This document shows positions 8,971 through 17,228 of a DNA stretch of 64,000 nt, in pieces (position 1 is the first letter of the stretch; each line of letters opens with the position of its first letter). Below the pieces are notes generated by a model. The model was not told the origin of the DNA, made no database searches, and was given only the letters and a program-made list of their open reading frames with translations. Location: positions 1 through 64,000 of the forward strand of contig NZ_LWSK01000013.1 in assembly GCF_001642955.1 (NCBI RefSeq), given 5' to 3'. The translations under genes and the position numbers were made by a program. Source of the stretch: Rubripirellula obstinata (GTDB lineage Bacteria > Planctomycetota > Planctomycetia > Pirellulales > Pirellulaceae).

Positions 8971-10231
8971 TCGACCTCAGTGCAAACACATGAAGATCCT
9001 CGCTCGGGATCGCCTGCAAATCTAAGCTGCCGGGACACCGCCATTCACGCTCCTTTCGCCAGTCATAAGTTTTACCGACGGGGTGAAATCGAAATCGATC
9101 ATCGGGTTTTAGTTTCGTCTTCATTGCTGGCTGGCCGTAGATGACTGGTTGACACCCCATCGCTGTGGCAGCGGATCTGCGAATCGCGACACCGAATGGT
9201 TCATAATCCCATCGGCCCAAGTGGGGACGAAAACAACGCTGAGACAACGTAAGTGATAATGTGTTTTCAGTCAGGCAGACCACCGGGTAATTTTTGGACG
9301 TGGCAACCGATGACGCTACCAAACGACCGCTTCTTAGAATCTGTTGCAGCGAATCGAGCGGTTGGCGATTCAAAACAGACCGATCACCAAGGATCATCGA
9401 ATCGCGGTATTGATTGATCGTCTGGTCAGGCCATGGTCCCGTCGGGGCGCGCGTGCAATGAATCAACCATTGTCCCGATTGCGTTGCCCAGGAAGCGTCA
9501 GTTTGGAAACTGAATTCCTCGGACGACGTGGATGACGTGGACGATTCAGCAGCAATCTTTTCCGAATCGATGCTGAAATCGAACCAGCCGACTGCACCGG
9601 CTTGGACCAATGCGGCCGCGTCGGACTTCAGCGATTTGGAAACACTGGCCGGCGGGATCGCGACGCGGATCGACGCATCATTGGATCGCAACATGCGAGA
9701 CCGCAACGCTGCCGAAATGCGACCGCCCCGTCGCACATGGACTGCATCGATTCGGTCGGCAATCTCTAACAAAATCTGATCACGAGAAAGCGACTGCTCT
9801 TCCGATCCAATCGAGATTTCAGCGTGTGTTTTTTCGCAGCGCTGATTCGAAGACTTCTCGCTAGCGACAGCAATACGAACAACCGGCGCATCAAAAAGTT
9901 CAGCAGCTCGAATCGCCCAGGGCTCGATCGCCGAACCAGACGCGACCAACAGAATTGCGTCACGGCGACGACAATCCAAAATGCTCCGCGATAAAAATCG
10001 ACAGACGTGCCAATGGATTTCAGAGCGATGTCCAAGCCGGCTGCTGGTCAACGCGATCAAGGTCTTGGAAGATTTCAGCCAAGCATCCGGGTCGTCCACT
10101 GTTGCCTTTCCCAGCACGTCGGCGATTCGCTGTTCGCGTTGTCGATTTGGCCGCCCATGCCTGAGTTGTTCTGACCACTCCTGCATCGATCCATCCCTAG
10201 CGAGTATCATCCGGACTTTACGCAAGTTCAT
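8870..10231 (-). CDS. protein of unknown function, first gene of the MoxR operon
   Basis: 453 residues, no signal peptide and no membrane helix. I do not recognise the family securely. The first half has a Rossmann-like feel (TLIALTSSRLG, AILLVASGSAIEPWAIRAA). The C-terminal half has the pattern VVCLTENTLSLTL ... YEPFGVAIRR ... VIYGQ ... DWRKEREWRCP, which recalls DUF2971-type proteins (a Glu-rich REWR end), but this is a weak resemblance. An Ala/Ser/Thr-rich linker lies near residue 235. A later start at MQEW (10186) is possible. It diverges from the hemolysin III gene. Confidence 0.65.
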   Translation of the reverse strand: MNLRKVRMILARDGSMQEWSEQLRHGRPNRQREQRIADVLGKATVDDPDAWLKSSKTLIALTSSRLGHRSEIHWHVCRFLSRSILDCRRRDAILLVASGSAIEPWAIRAAELFDAPVVRIAVASEKSSNQRCEKTHAEISIGSEEQSLSRDQILLEIADRIDAVHVRRGGRISAALRSRMLRSNDASIRVAIPPASVSKSLKSDAAALVQAGAVGWFDFSIDSEKIAAESSTSSTSSEEFSFQTDASWATQSGQWLIHCTRAPTGPWPDQTINQYRDSMILGDRSVLNRQPLDSLQQILRSGRLVASSVATSKNYPVVCLTENTLSLTLSQRCFRPHLGRWDYEPFGVAIRRSAATAMGCQPVIYGQPAMKTKLKPDDRFRFHPVGKTYDWRKEREWRCPGSLDLQAIPSEDLHVFALRSNEAENQLADSPVPVTWIDRKKNVQNLHTPCQYS

Positions 10232-10277
10232 TGTACTGGATTTGCATCGCGATCACCAAAACCAGATTGTTTGTTTC

Positions 10278-10952
10278 GTGGAAGAACAGTTCGCAGGCGA
10301 TTCATCCGTCGATTTAGAGACAGTTTTCGATGACACGCCGTGGCAGGTTGGTCAGGAATGGGCGAACGCATTGACGCACGGGTTGGCTGCGATTGGAACG
10401 ATTGCAGTCGCAATTCCGTTGTTGGCGGCGACGCAGACCACCGGGATGATGTTGGCGTGCGGTGCCTACATGGCCTCGGTTTTTGGGACGTTTACCTGTT
10501 CGACGCTGTCGCATTTGGTGCGTCCCAGCCCGTTATTGATTCGATTGCGTTCTTGGGATCAGGCTGTCATCTATACCATGATCGCCGGTACCTACACGCC
10601 GCTGATTTATCGTTTCGCCGATGACAGCGTTCGACCGTGGTTGTTGGGGGCGGTGTGGATTGCGGCCGGATACGGTTTTCTGGGGAAGGTGGCGTTGAAG
10701 CATCGCGTCAATTCAATCAGCACCGTCACCTACCTTGCACTGGGTTGGCTACCCGCAATTCCGCTGATCGGCCGCGTACCGGGGAACGTCGTAATGTGGA
10801 TGTTCATTGGCGGTATTCTTTACACCGTTGGCGTTGGATTCCTGATCAACGATCGCAAAGTTCGTTACATGCATGTGATGTGGCATTTGTTCGTGATCAT
10901 GGCGGCACTCGCGCACTACTGGACCATCTATCAACACGTGGTGGTGCTATAG
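10278..10952 (+). CDS. hemolysin III family (YqfA/TrhA-like) membrane protein
   Basis: About 224 residues with seven predicted membrane helices. The family pattern is clear: ANALTHGLAAIGT, the His-containing STLSHL, the conserved AVIYTMIAGTYTP and the C-terminal HVMWHLFVIMAALAHY with metal-ligand type His residues of the PAQR/hemolysin III superfamily. No ATG is available. The GTG at 10278 gives the usual family length, whereas the open frame back to 9981 only overlaps the opposing gene. The name is historical; family members are membrane proteins of uncertain enzymatic activity. Confidence 0.85.
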   Translation: MEEQFAGDSSVDLETVFDDTPWQVGQEWANALTHGLAAIGTIAVAIPLLAATQTTGMMLACGAYMASVFGTFTCSTLSHLVRPSPLLIRLRSWDQAVIYTMIAGTYTPLIYRFADDSVRPWLLGAVWIAAGYGFLGKVALKHRVNSISTVTYLALGWLPAIPLIGRVPGNVVMWMFIGGILYTVGVGFLINDRKVRYMHVMWHLFVIMAALAHYWTIYQHVVVL

Positions 10953-10972
10953 CAACGATCGGGGAAGTTAGT

Positions 10973-11030
10973 GTCGCCTTTCGCTCCGCGAAAGTAGCGA
11001 ATCTACTACTTTCGCGGAGCGAAAGACGAC
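10973..11030. repeat. 25-bp inverted repeat after the hemolysin III gene
   Basis: Arms 10973-10997 and 11006-11030 match with one mismatch (core TTTCGCTCCGCGAAAGTAG). There is no T-run, so it is a weak terminator candidate. The rest of 11031-11351 holds only a short GACAC/GTGTC inverted repeat near 11283-11301. It contains TGGTACG and TTGAT at sigma-54 spacing but lacks the essential GC. Confidence 0.75.
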
Positions 11031-11351
11031 TATAAGAAATCGCACGTTCCTTAGTCGCATCATTGGTATTCAAAATTTTTCGCAAATGATGTTGTGCTGA
11101 AAAATCCTCTAGCACGAGCGATGCGATCGCCTGACGAATATGCGGGATCTAACGATTGTGAAGGCATCGGTTGTGAATCCCTCGGCTGGTTAATCAGTAT
11201 TTGTTCGCCTACTTGAAAACACGAACTAGCTTCGGGGTTTCAATGGGTTGCGTGAATGTTTACTGAACACGCGTCCCAGTAAGACACTGGTACGTGTCTT
11301 GATCCAACACCTGTGTTTTTCATCCAGATTGAAACCGAAAGAGTAACCACC

Positions 11352-11987
11352 ATGAAGTCAACTTTCCGAACACGATCGCTGATCGCTTCGCTCGCGATTG
11401 CCGCCCTGACGTTTGGCAGCCTGCAAGCTCAAGACAAAGATGGCAAGAAGGCAGCGATCGCCAAGGCCAAGCCAGTAGCACGCGCCGTTGCGTCCACCCC
11501 CAAAATTCGTCCGCTTAGCGTCTCGGTTGACTTGCTCAGCAAGACACGGCTGGAAGGCACATTGACCGACGCGACGACCCTTGAAATGCAAACCTCGTTT
11601 GGCGGAGCCAGCATTCCACTTTCCGAAGTCGCAGGCATCCGTTTTGCTTCGGCTGAAAATGCCTCGACAACCGTTGTGATGCTTAATGGTGACTCGATCA
11701 CCGGTGCAACCGACGTAAAATTGGTAACGGTCGAAACCGAATGGGGCACTGCAACGATCAACGGGTCGAACATTTCTTCGATCATGTTCGTTCCCGGCTT
11801 GGATTGGAATCCGGCATCGGGTTTGAATGGCAAGCGATGGAACCTGATCAACGAAAAGACCGCCGTAAAGCCTAAGACCACCACGGTTCCCGCGACTTCC
11901 AGCAATGGACGAACGATGGCTCCACCGGCACCACGTCAAAGCTACCCGAGCAACATCCAGCCAAGCCAGATCTACCGAACTCGCTAG
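11352..11987 (+). CDS. secreted protein of unknown function
   Basis: 211 residues. MKSTFRTRSLIASLAIAALT then a Gln-Ala-Gln cleavage region forms a typical signal peptide. The mature part has an Ala/Lys-rich linker, then about 110 residues of short beta-strands (VSVDLLSKTRLEGTL, ASIPLSEVAGIRF, NGDSITGATDVKLVT) that look like two SH3/LSM-like barrels. A Pro/Ser-rich tail follows. The ATG at 11352 is chosen because the signal peptide begins there. A strong terminator follows, so it is probably a single-gene transcript. The function is unknown. Confidence 0.8.
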   Translation: MKSTFRTRSLIASLAIAALTFGSLQAQDKDGKKAAIAKAKPVARAVASTPKIRPLSVSVDLLSKTRLEGTLTDATTLEMQTSFGGASIPLSEVAGIRFASAENASTTVVMLNGDSITGATDVKLVTVETEWGTATINGSNISSIMFVPGLDWNPASGLNGKRWNLINEKTAVKPKTTTVPATSSNGRTMAPPAPRQSYPSNIQPSQIYRTR

Positions 11988-12047
11988 TTGATTCGGATGG
12001 AATCATCGTTGAAAAACGATGGTTTCTGAGCCAAAAGAGCACAAAGG

Positions 12048-12081
12048 CGGCCCCGTCAGCGGATGGGGCCGTCTTTTTTTT
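12048..12081 (+). terminator. rho-independent terminator
   Basis: The stem CGGCCCC / GGGGCCG (12048-12054 with 12065-12071) is followed by a run of eight or nine T. It lies about 60 bases after the stop of the secreted-protein gene. Confidence 0.92.
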
Positions 12082-12171
12082 GCTTTCGTAGTAGTGAACG
12101 ATTGTATTGAACAGCGTTTGACCTACTATCGAGTAGTCCTTTGACCCAGCAGGGTTTGGGGACCGCCCTGC

Positions 12172-12300
12172 ATTGATTTGCAGAGCAAAACCGCTCGGCA
12201 TTATGCAGAGCAAAACCGCTCGGCATTATGCAGAGCAAAACCGCCCTGCATTATGCAGAGCAAAAACCGCCCTGCATTATGCAGAGCAAAAACCGCTCGG
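12172..12300. repeat. 25-bp tandem repeat array (about five copies)
   Basis: The unit ATTATGCAGAGCAAAACCGC plus TCGGC or CCTGC repeats five times with only small changes. It ends about 85 bases before the YTV protein start. GCATTATGC is a self-complementary core of each unit. The array lies between a terminator and the next start, so it may sit in the 5' leader of the YTV mRNA. It has no CRISPR-style spacers. Confidence 0.85.
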
Positions 12301-12386
12301 GGGATGCGGATGTCCGACGCCATGTACAGCACGGCACGCAAAAACGTTTGAAACTCGTTTCTTTTCCCCTATGGAGGATTTCTACT

Positions 12387-14777
12387 GTGAAGTGGATTTC
12401 TCAATTGTTCTACGCGTCGGCATTCCTGTTGACGACAGCCAGCATCAGTGCGGCTGGAAACTGTGGCTGCGACCCTTGCAGCAGCGGATCTGGTGCTTGC
12501 ACCGGCGGTGCCGGCGGCATGTCGTCCAGCTACGGCATGGTCGATGGTGCCGGTTCGGGTGCTTCGCTTGGTGCCGGTGGCGCTTGCGGACCATCAGTCA
12601 GCTATGAAACGCGAACGGTAATGCGTTCGCAAATGGTCACCGAAACTCGCGAAGTTCCTGTGACGACGTACCAACGTCAAACTCAAACACGCATGCGCAG
12701 CGTTACTCGCCGCGTCGCACGCGTCGAAACACGCCAGCAAACCTACACGGTCAACGTTCCGCAAACGCAAACGCGTACCGAGAACTACACCGTTCAAGTT
12801 GCTGTTCCTTACACCGAGGAAGTGCCGTACACGGTTCAGGTTCCTGTGACAACGCAAGTTCAGCAGTCCTACCAAGTATCGGTTCCGTACACCGAGCAAG
12901 TTGCGCAAACGTACACGGTTCAAGTTCCACAAACCTCGCAAGTCGAACAGACTTACACGGTCAGTGTTCCTTACACCGAAACGCAAACGCAAAACTACAT
13001 GGTCAACGTTCCTTACACCGAGCAAGTCGAACAGGCTTACACGGTTCAGGTTCCTGTTCAACAAACTCGCGAAGAAACCTACACCGTTAGCGTTCCTTAC
13101 ACCGAAAATGTCGAACAGACTTACACCGTCAACGTGCCCGTCACTTCGACGCGAACGCAGACTTATCAAGTCAGCGTTCCCTACACCGAAATGGTGACGC
13201 AGAACTACAGCGTTCAGGTTCCTTACACAGAAACGAAAACGCAAACTTACAGCGTTAACGTTCCTTACACCGAAACGGTACAGCAACCTTACTCGGTCAC
13301 GGTTCCTTACACCGAAGCAGTTCAGCAGAACTACACGGTGCAAGTTCCTTACACCGAGCAAGTCGCTCAAAACTACACCGTTCGAGTACCAGTTCAGGAA
13401 ACCCGCACTGCTTACCGAACGGTCAGCAAGCGAGTTCCGGTAACTACCATGCGTACGGTTAGCCGTGACATGGGCAGTTACCAAAGCGTTCCTGTCACCG
13501 TCGGTGGCGGATCGTCCTACAGCAGCAACTACGGCGGTGGCGGTTACGCCAGCGGCGGACGTCGCAGCGGTGTTCTGGGTGGTCTGCTTGGCGGATTGCT
13601 CGGTTGCAAAGGCGGAAACGGATGCGGCGGCGGTTCATCCTGCGGCAGCAGTTGTGGAAGCAGTGGCGGTTGCGAATCCAGTTGCGGATGTGCACCTGAA
13701 CCAGCTTGCCCGACCGTTTGTTACAAAAAGGTTTGGGTTCCAAACGTTGTTTGCGAACAAGTTCCTTGCACCACGTATCAAACTCAGTGCAGCCAAGAAC
13801 CGTACACCTACACGGTCACCAAGTACACGTGCCAAACGCAAACGCGAATGGTTCCTGTCACCCGGACTCGCACCGAAACTCGTTCGCGTACGGTCAACGT
13901 GACCAAGTACACGACCGAGCAACGCATGCGTGCGGTTCAGGTTCAACGTTGTCGAACCGAGCAACGCTCGCGCGACTACACCGTCACCAAGTACCGCACT
14001 GAAACTCGTGCTCGTCAAGTTCCCGTTCGTCGTTGCCGCACTGAAACTCGCACCCGCGAAATTCCAGTCACCACGATGACGACTCAAACGCGAACTCGCA
14101 CTGTGCCTGTCACTCGCACCCGAACTGAAACTCGTACTCGATCGGTTCCTTACACCGTCATGACGACTCAGCAACGGACTCGAATGGTCACGGTTCAGAA
14201 GACACGTCAAGAACAACGGACTCGTAGTTACCAAGTGCAAAAGACTCGCACTGAAACTCGCACCCGTACTGTTCCTGTCACAACGATGACGACTCAAACT
14301 CGCACCCGCATGGTGCCTGTCACACGTACTCGTATGGAAACTCGCACCCGCATGGTTCCTCAAACGACCATGACGACCGAGCAACGTACTCGTACCGTCA
14401 ATCGCACTCGAATGGAATCGCAAACGCGAAGCCGTCAAGTGAACTTCACCGTGAACGTACCCGAGCAGCGTACCCGATCTTACAACGTGACTGTCTATGA
14501 CAACGTCACCGAGCAAGTGCCGGAAAACTACACCGTGTGCGTTCCCGTTCAATCGACTCGCACCGTTCAAGTGCAAGTGTGCAAGCAAGTGCCATCGACC
14601 GTTCAGGTCCCGGTATACAGCTACAACACTGCACCTGCGATGTCGTCTCCTGTAATTTCTTCACCAGTAATGTCGTCACCGGGCATCAGCAGCGGCACCA
14701 TCATTGATGGCGGCAGCAGCACGATGGGCGGAAGCTCGATGCAAACTGGTGCTGGTTGCACTAGCTGTGGTGGTTAA
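12387..14777 (+). CDS. YTV-repeat cell-surface protein
   Basis: 796 residues. The GTG start is supported by GGAGG at 12373-12377 and by the signal peptide that begins there (VKWISQLFYASAFLLTTASI). After a Cys/Gly-rich segment, residues about 80-355 are some twenty YTV units (YTVQVPYTEQVAQ-type). A Gly/Cys-rich linker of many CG and SCGSS steps spans about 370-435. A second array of basic TRTETRTRTVPVT-type units follows, then a Ser/Met-rich tail. YTV repeats (Pfam YTV) are known from Rhodopirellula, where such proteins are reported as cell-wall-associated. The Cys-rich segments could cross-link subunits. A terminator follows, so it is monocistronic. Confidence 0.92.
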   Translation: MKWISQLFYASAFLLTTASISAAGNCGCDPCSSGSGACTGGAGGMSSSYGMVDGAGSGASLGAGGACGPSVSYETRTVMRSQMVTETREVPVTTYQRQTQTRMRSVTRRVARVETRQQTYTVNVPQTQTRTENYTVQVAVPYTEEVPYTVQVPVTTQVQQSYQVSVPYTEQVAQTYTVQVPQTSQVEQTYTVSVPYTETQTQNYMVNVPYTEQVEQAYTVQVPVQQTREETYTVSVPYTENVEQTYTVNVPVTSTRTQTYQVSVPYTEMVTQNYSVQVPYTETKTQTYSVNVPYTETVQQPYSVTVPYTEAVQQNYTVQVPYTEQVAQNYTVRVPVQETRTAYRTVSKRVPVTTMRTVSRDMGSYQSVPVTVGGGSSYSSNYGGGGYASGGRRSGVLGGLLGGLLGCKGGNGCGGGSSCGSSCGSSGGCESSCGCAPEPACPTVCYKKVWVPNVVCEQVPCTTYQTQCSQEPYTYTVTKYTCQTQTRMVPVTRTRTETRSRTVNVTKYTTEQRMRAVQVQRCRTEQRSRDYTVTKYRTETRARQVPVRRCRTETRTREIPVTTMTTQTRTRTVPVTRTRTETRTRSVPYTVMTTQQRTRMVTVQKTRQEQRTRSYQVQKTRTETRTRTVPVTTMTTQTRTRMVPVTRTRMETRTRMVPQTTMTTEQRTRTVNRTRMESQTRSRQVNFTVNVPEQRTRSYNVTVYDNVTEQVPENYTVCVPVQSTRTVQVQVCKQVPSTVQVPVYSYNTAPAMSSPVISSPVMSSPGISSGTIIDGGSSTMGGSSMQTGAGCTSCGG

Positions 14778-14827
14778 TACCATCCATCCCGAACAGTCAT
14801 TCAAAGTGAGTGACTGATAGAAAACGA

Positions 14828-14862
14828 AAGCCTCGCAGTGAAAACTGCGGGGCTTTTTTTTG
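14828..14862 (+). terminator. rho-independent terminator of the YTV gene
   Basis: The stem AGCCTCGCAG / CTGCGGGGCT (one G-T wobble) has a GTGAAAA-type loop and is followed by eight T. It lies about 50 bases after the stop codon. Confidence 0.92.
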
Positions 14863-15021
14863 GCCGAAGAACTAGCTGGACTACGCCATTCCGAACACCA
14901 ACATCAGCTAATACGAGATCACCAGCCGCAACACGATACCGATCGTCCAGCTTTAGATGGTGCCATGAATGCATCGCAAACCAGCCAATCTAGCCGCGTA
15001 GCACTGACAGCCCTTTGCCGT

Positions 15022-15165
15022 AACGCTGTGAAGCTTTTCTAAATTGTTTAACCGCGTGGGCATCGCCCCGCGCGTTTCGTTCAGCGTGGACGCGCGGGGC
15101 GATGCCCACGCGGCTAAACAAAACAATGGGCTTTTACTGGATAAAATCTCTTCACGGCGTTGCCT
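15022..15165. repeat. R1 nested palindrome copy
   Basis: Outer left arm GTAACGCTGTGAAG and TCTAAATTGTTTAAC, inner arms CGCGTGGGCATCGCCCCGCG / CGCGGGGCGATGCCCACGCG, and a diverged right end with CTTCACGGCGTTGCC. The span 14863-15021 before it shows no gene. Confidence 0.85.
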
Positions 15166-15230
15166 TTGCCGGGTGCCATGGCCCTCTAAAACGGCACCAC
15201 CTCAACTTGTTCGCTCGGTAACCATCAGTT

Positions 15231-15426
15231 GCGGTCCCGCCGAGGCAAGCTCGGACGAAAACAGTCCCTCGCGAAATCAGCTTCCCCTGCGATTCCTCCC
15301 CGCTTCCGCCGGGCTCGCCCCGGACGGAGCGCACAACTGGCGGCTACCAGCCAACGCCAAAAACAATCATAAATTCTGAATTTTCAGGCCTCCGCTCCGG
15401 GCTGTCCCGGCGGAGCCAACGACTCA
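15231..15426. repeat. REP unit, left copy (3' side of the transposase gene)
   Basis: This unit of about 195 bases is repeated in the same orientation at 16328-16535. Shared blocks include GAAATCAGCTTCCC (ATATCAGCTTCCC on the right), GGGCTCGCCCCGG, GGAGCGCACAA, TGGCGGCTAC and TTTTCAGGCCTCCGCTCCGG, ending in AACGACTCA. The unit contains G/C-rich palindromes (CCGGGCTnnCCCGGCGGAG). Its end overlaps the last codon and stop of the transposase gene. Confidence 0.85.
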
Positions 15427-16212
15427 CGACTCAAGCTTCCGCACCACCCCGCGATCATACCCACCAAACGTCCCGACATAATAGCTGAACTTCAGGATCG
15501 GTTTCATCTCGTACACATGCGCGATATTGTTCATCAGCGATAACGCCACCGACTGTGGAGAATCCGTCACATCAGCACCGAGCAGCACATGCACATGGTT
15601 GCTCAACAATCCAATGCGAGACAATCGCCACGGCTTCTTCTCGCAAGCACGAACAATCACGCGACGCACTCGCTGCAATTGAGAATCGCGCACCTCGTGC
15701 CAGCTTTCTGCATTCTCCACGACGACTTGCAGCGAGTTTAGGTATTTTCCGTAAGTGCCTATCGAGGTTTTCGAGAGATCAACGGATTCGTCATGGAACT
15801 GCGCGGCTTCGATTCGTGCCTGAACCGCGTCGTCGGCAATCGGATGCTTCGCGGTCTGCCCAGCGACGTACTGATCCAGGACATTTGAGTTTGCTTCGCC
15901 GACGCTTTGGATGTGGTAATTGCGACGGAACGCCTTCGGGTTTTGGTCGCGAATTAGATACTGCAAGCGACCTTTAACACTGCGAACAATATCTGAAGGC
16001 GATGATTCAGGACGGGTACTGGCGAGGAATTGAATTGTGTTTTCAGACCGAGCATTGGCTGAAAGAATTCGCACACCATCGGCTTCCGTGGCCGCTTGCA
16101 GTTCTTCGAGCCAAGCAGATTGATCTGATAGGTCCGATTTCCCGAACAGCGCGAGTGACCAATTGAGTTGGTACGCTGCGGTGGTTTTGTCGGCTGTGTA
16201 AATTGGTTCCAT
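15424..16212 (-). CDS. REP-associated tyrosine transposase (RAYT), two-half Y1 protein
   Basis: 262 residues. RAYTs are single-strand DNA nucleases of the IS200/Y1 HUH family that act on REP palindromes. Residues about 10-140 align by eye to a Y1 domain: AYQLNWSLALF, PSDIVRSVKGRLQYL, RRNYHIQSVGEAN and the tyrosine helix LDQYVAGQ. Where HUH should stand it reads ENTIQFLAS. Residues about 150-262 are a second half: YLNSLQVVVENAESW, an intact HUH in LLSNHVHVLLG, ALSLMNNIAHV and YYVGTFGGYDRG. It ends just before a tyrosine helix would occur. The two halves may therefore complement each other. REP units flank the gene on both sides. Confidence 0.87.
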   Translation of the reverse strand: MEPIYTADKTTAAYQLNWSLALFGKSDLSDQSAWLEELQAATEADGVRILSANARSENTIQFLASTRPESSPSDIVRSVKGRLQYLIRDQNPKAFRRNYHIQSVGEANSNVLDQYVAGQTAKHPIADDAVQARIEAAQFHDESVDLSKTSIGTYGKYLNSLQVVVENAESWHEVRDSQLQRVRRVIVRACEKKPWRLSRIGLLSNHVHVLLGADVTDSPQSVALSLMNNIAHVYEMKPILKFSYYVGTFGGYDRGVVRKLES

Positions 16213-16228
16213 GCGCGGGTGCCAAGCC

Positions 16229-16265
16229 GAGTCGTTGATCCCGCCGGGGCAAGCCCGGAGCGGAG
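16229..16265. repeat. inverted partial REP at the 5' end of the transposase gene
   Basis: GAGTCGTTGATCCCGCCGGG and the following AAGCCCGGAGCGGAG are the inverted counterpart of 15390-15425. The transposase gene is thus bounded by inverted REP ends, like an element of about 880 bases (15390-16265). Confidence 0.8.
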
Positions 16266-16327
16266 ATCGCGAAAGGGAATATAGGACGGTTCGGTTTTAG
16301 TTTAGCGTTAGTAGCTGCCAGTTGTTT

Positions 16328-16535
16328 GCTCCGCCGGGACAAGCCCGGACGGAAGCAATCACTCACGATATCAGCTTCCCTTGGATCGGCACCGCGCTTC
16401 CTCCTCGCTTCCGTCGGGCTCGCCCCGGTCGGAGCGCACAAGTGGCGGCTACAACGCAGACTCAAGAATTACCCATCTACATTCCTGATTTTCAGGCCTC
16501 CGCTCCGGGCTCGCCCCGGCGGAGCAAACGACTCA
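16328..16535. repeat. REP unit, right copy (5' side of the transposase gene)
   Basis: Direct repeat of 15231-15426 with moderate divergence. It begins GCTCCGCCGGGACAAGCCCG and ends GGCGGAGCAAACGACTCA. The remaining bases to 16607 hold nothing recognisable. Confidence 0.85.
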
Positions 16536-16607
16536 TTTCTCGTATGCACCCGAGTCGAAGAAACCGCCCTCGGACAAATCAGTGGCGACGTAAGAATTTC
16601 GGATTCG

Positions 16608-17120
16608 TTAGTTCTCTTCTACCCTCTTTTCCTTTGATCCGTCTTTTGACGCGCCAAGGGTCGCGAAAACACAGACGAGCGTGAACAGAACCGCCATCAT
16701 CAGGTTTTGCTCGTAACGAAAGTAGTCCAACCAATGGATGGGCCGAACATCAGGCAAGCTCTGTAGTCGTTGCAAGCTTGCAACTCGAACGCAGCTATGG
16801 CTGTGTAGTCGTGACCATTGATCATGCGGGGTTGGTCGCAGGTAAGAACGTAAGGCGTCGATCCGCACGCCATCGGGAACGCCGTAGGTCTGCATCAATT
16901 CAATGGCATCAACCGTTGCCAGTTCATTGCTGAAGTTCAATTTGGGACTACTGGCAAATCCGCCTCGTCGGGTGCCAAATCTGCCGCTTAAACGCTGCCG
17001 GTTGACCAGTGTCTGGTGAACGAATTCGCGATGCGAATCGATATCGAGGGGCCGATTGATCCGTTGAGCGAGTTTCGTGATCGCCAACTGCTGTTCCAGA
17101 TCTACCTGCCAGTGAAACAC
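16608..17120 (-). CDS. uncharacterised protein, possibly a truncated remnant
   Basis: 170 residues from a GTG at 17120; a stop lies just upstream in frame. The C-terminus has one membrane helix (NLMMAVLFTLVCVFATL) followed by a charged tail, so the product would be tail-anchored. The middle (TVDAIELMQTYGVPDGVRID, then LRSYLRP) vaguely resembles helical repeats of prenyltransferase-like proteins. There is no ATG, no ribosome site and an unusual composition (many His and Arg), and the gene sits between REP DNA and a transporter gene. It may be the surviving 3' part of a longer gene. Confidence 0.4.
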   Translation of the reverse strand: MFHWQVDLEQQLAITKLAQRINRPLDIDSHREFVHQTLVNRQRLSGRFGTRRGGFASSPKLNFSNELATVDAIELMQTYGVPDGVRIDALRSYLRPTPHDQWSRLHSHSCVRVASLQRLQSLPDVRPIHWLDYFRYEQNLMMAVLFTLVCVFATLGASKDGSKEKRVEEN

Positions 17121-17228
17121 TCCGCCGGGACGGAGCAGTCATCGAGATTCGCTTCGACAATGAGCAGGTTGGTGGCAGCGTTTCATCAGCGGTCGCACCA
17201 CTGGATCATTGTGCTGGATACTACCGAA

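Noticed and set aside
11283-11306. Sigma-54-like TGGTACG...TTGAT before the small secreted protein
   Set aside because: The invariant GC at -12 is GA.
12172-12300. CRISPR array
   Set aside because: The units are directly adjacent with no unique spacers and no cas genes.
12594-14588. Long antisense open frames opposite the YTV gene
   Set aside because: They arise from the repeat composition of the sense strand; their residues mirror the sense repeats.
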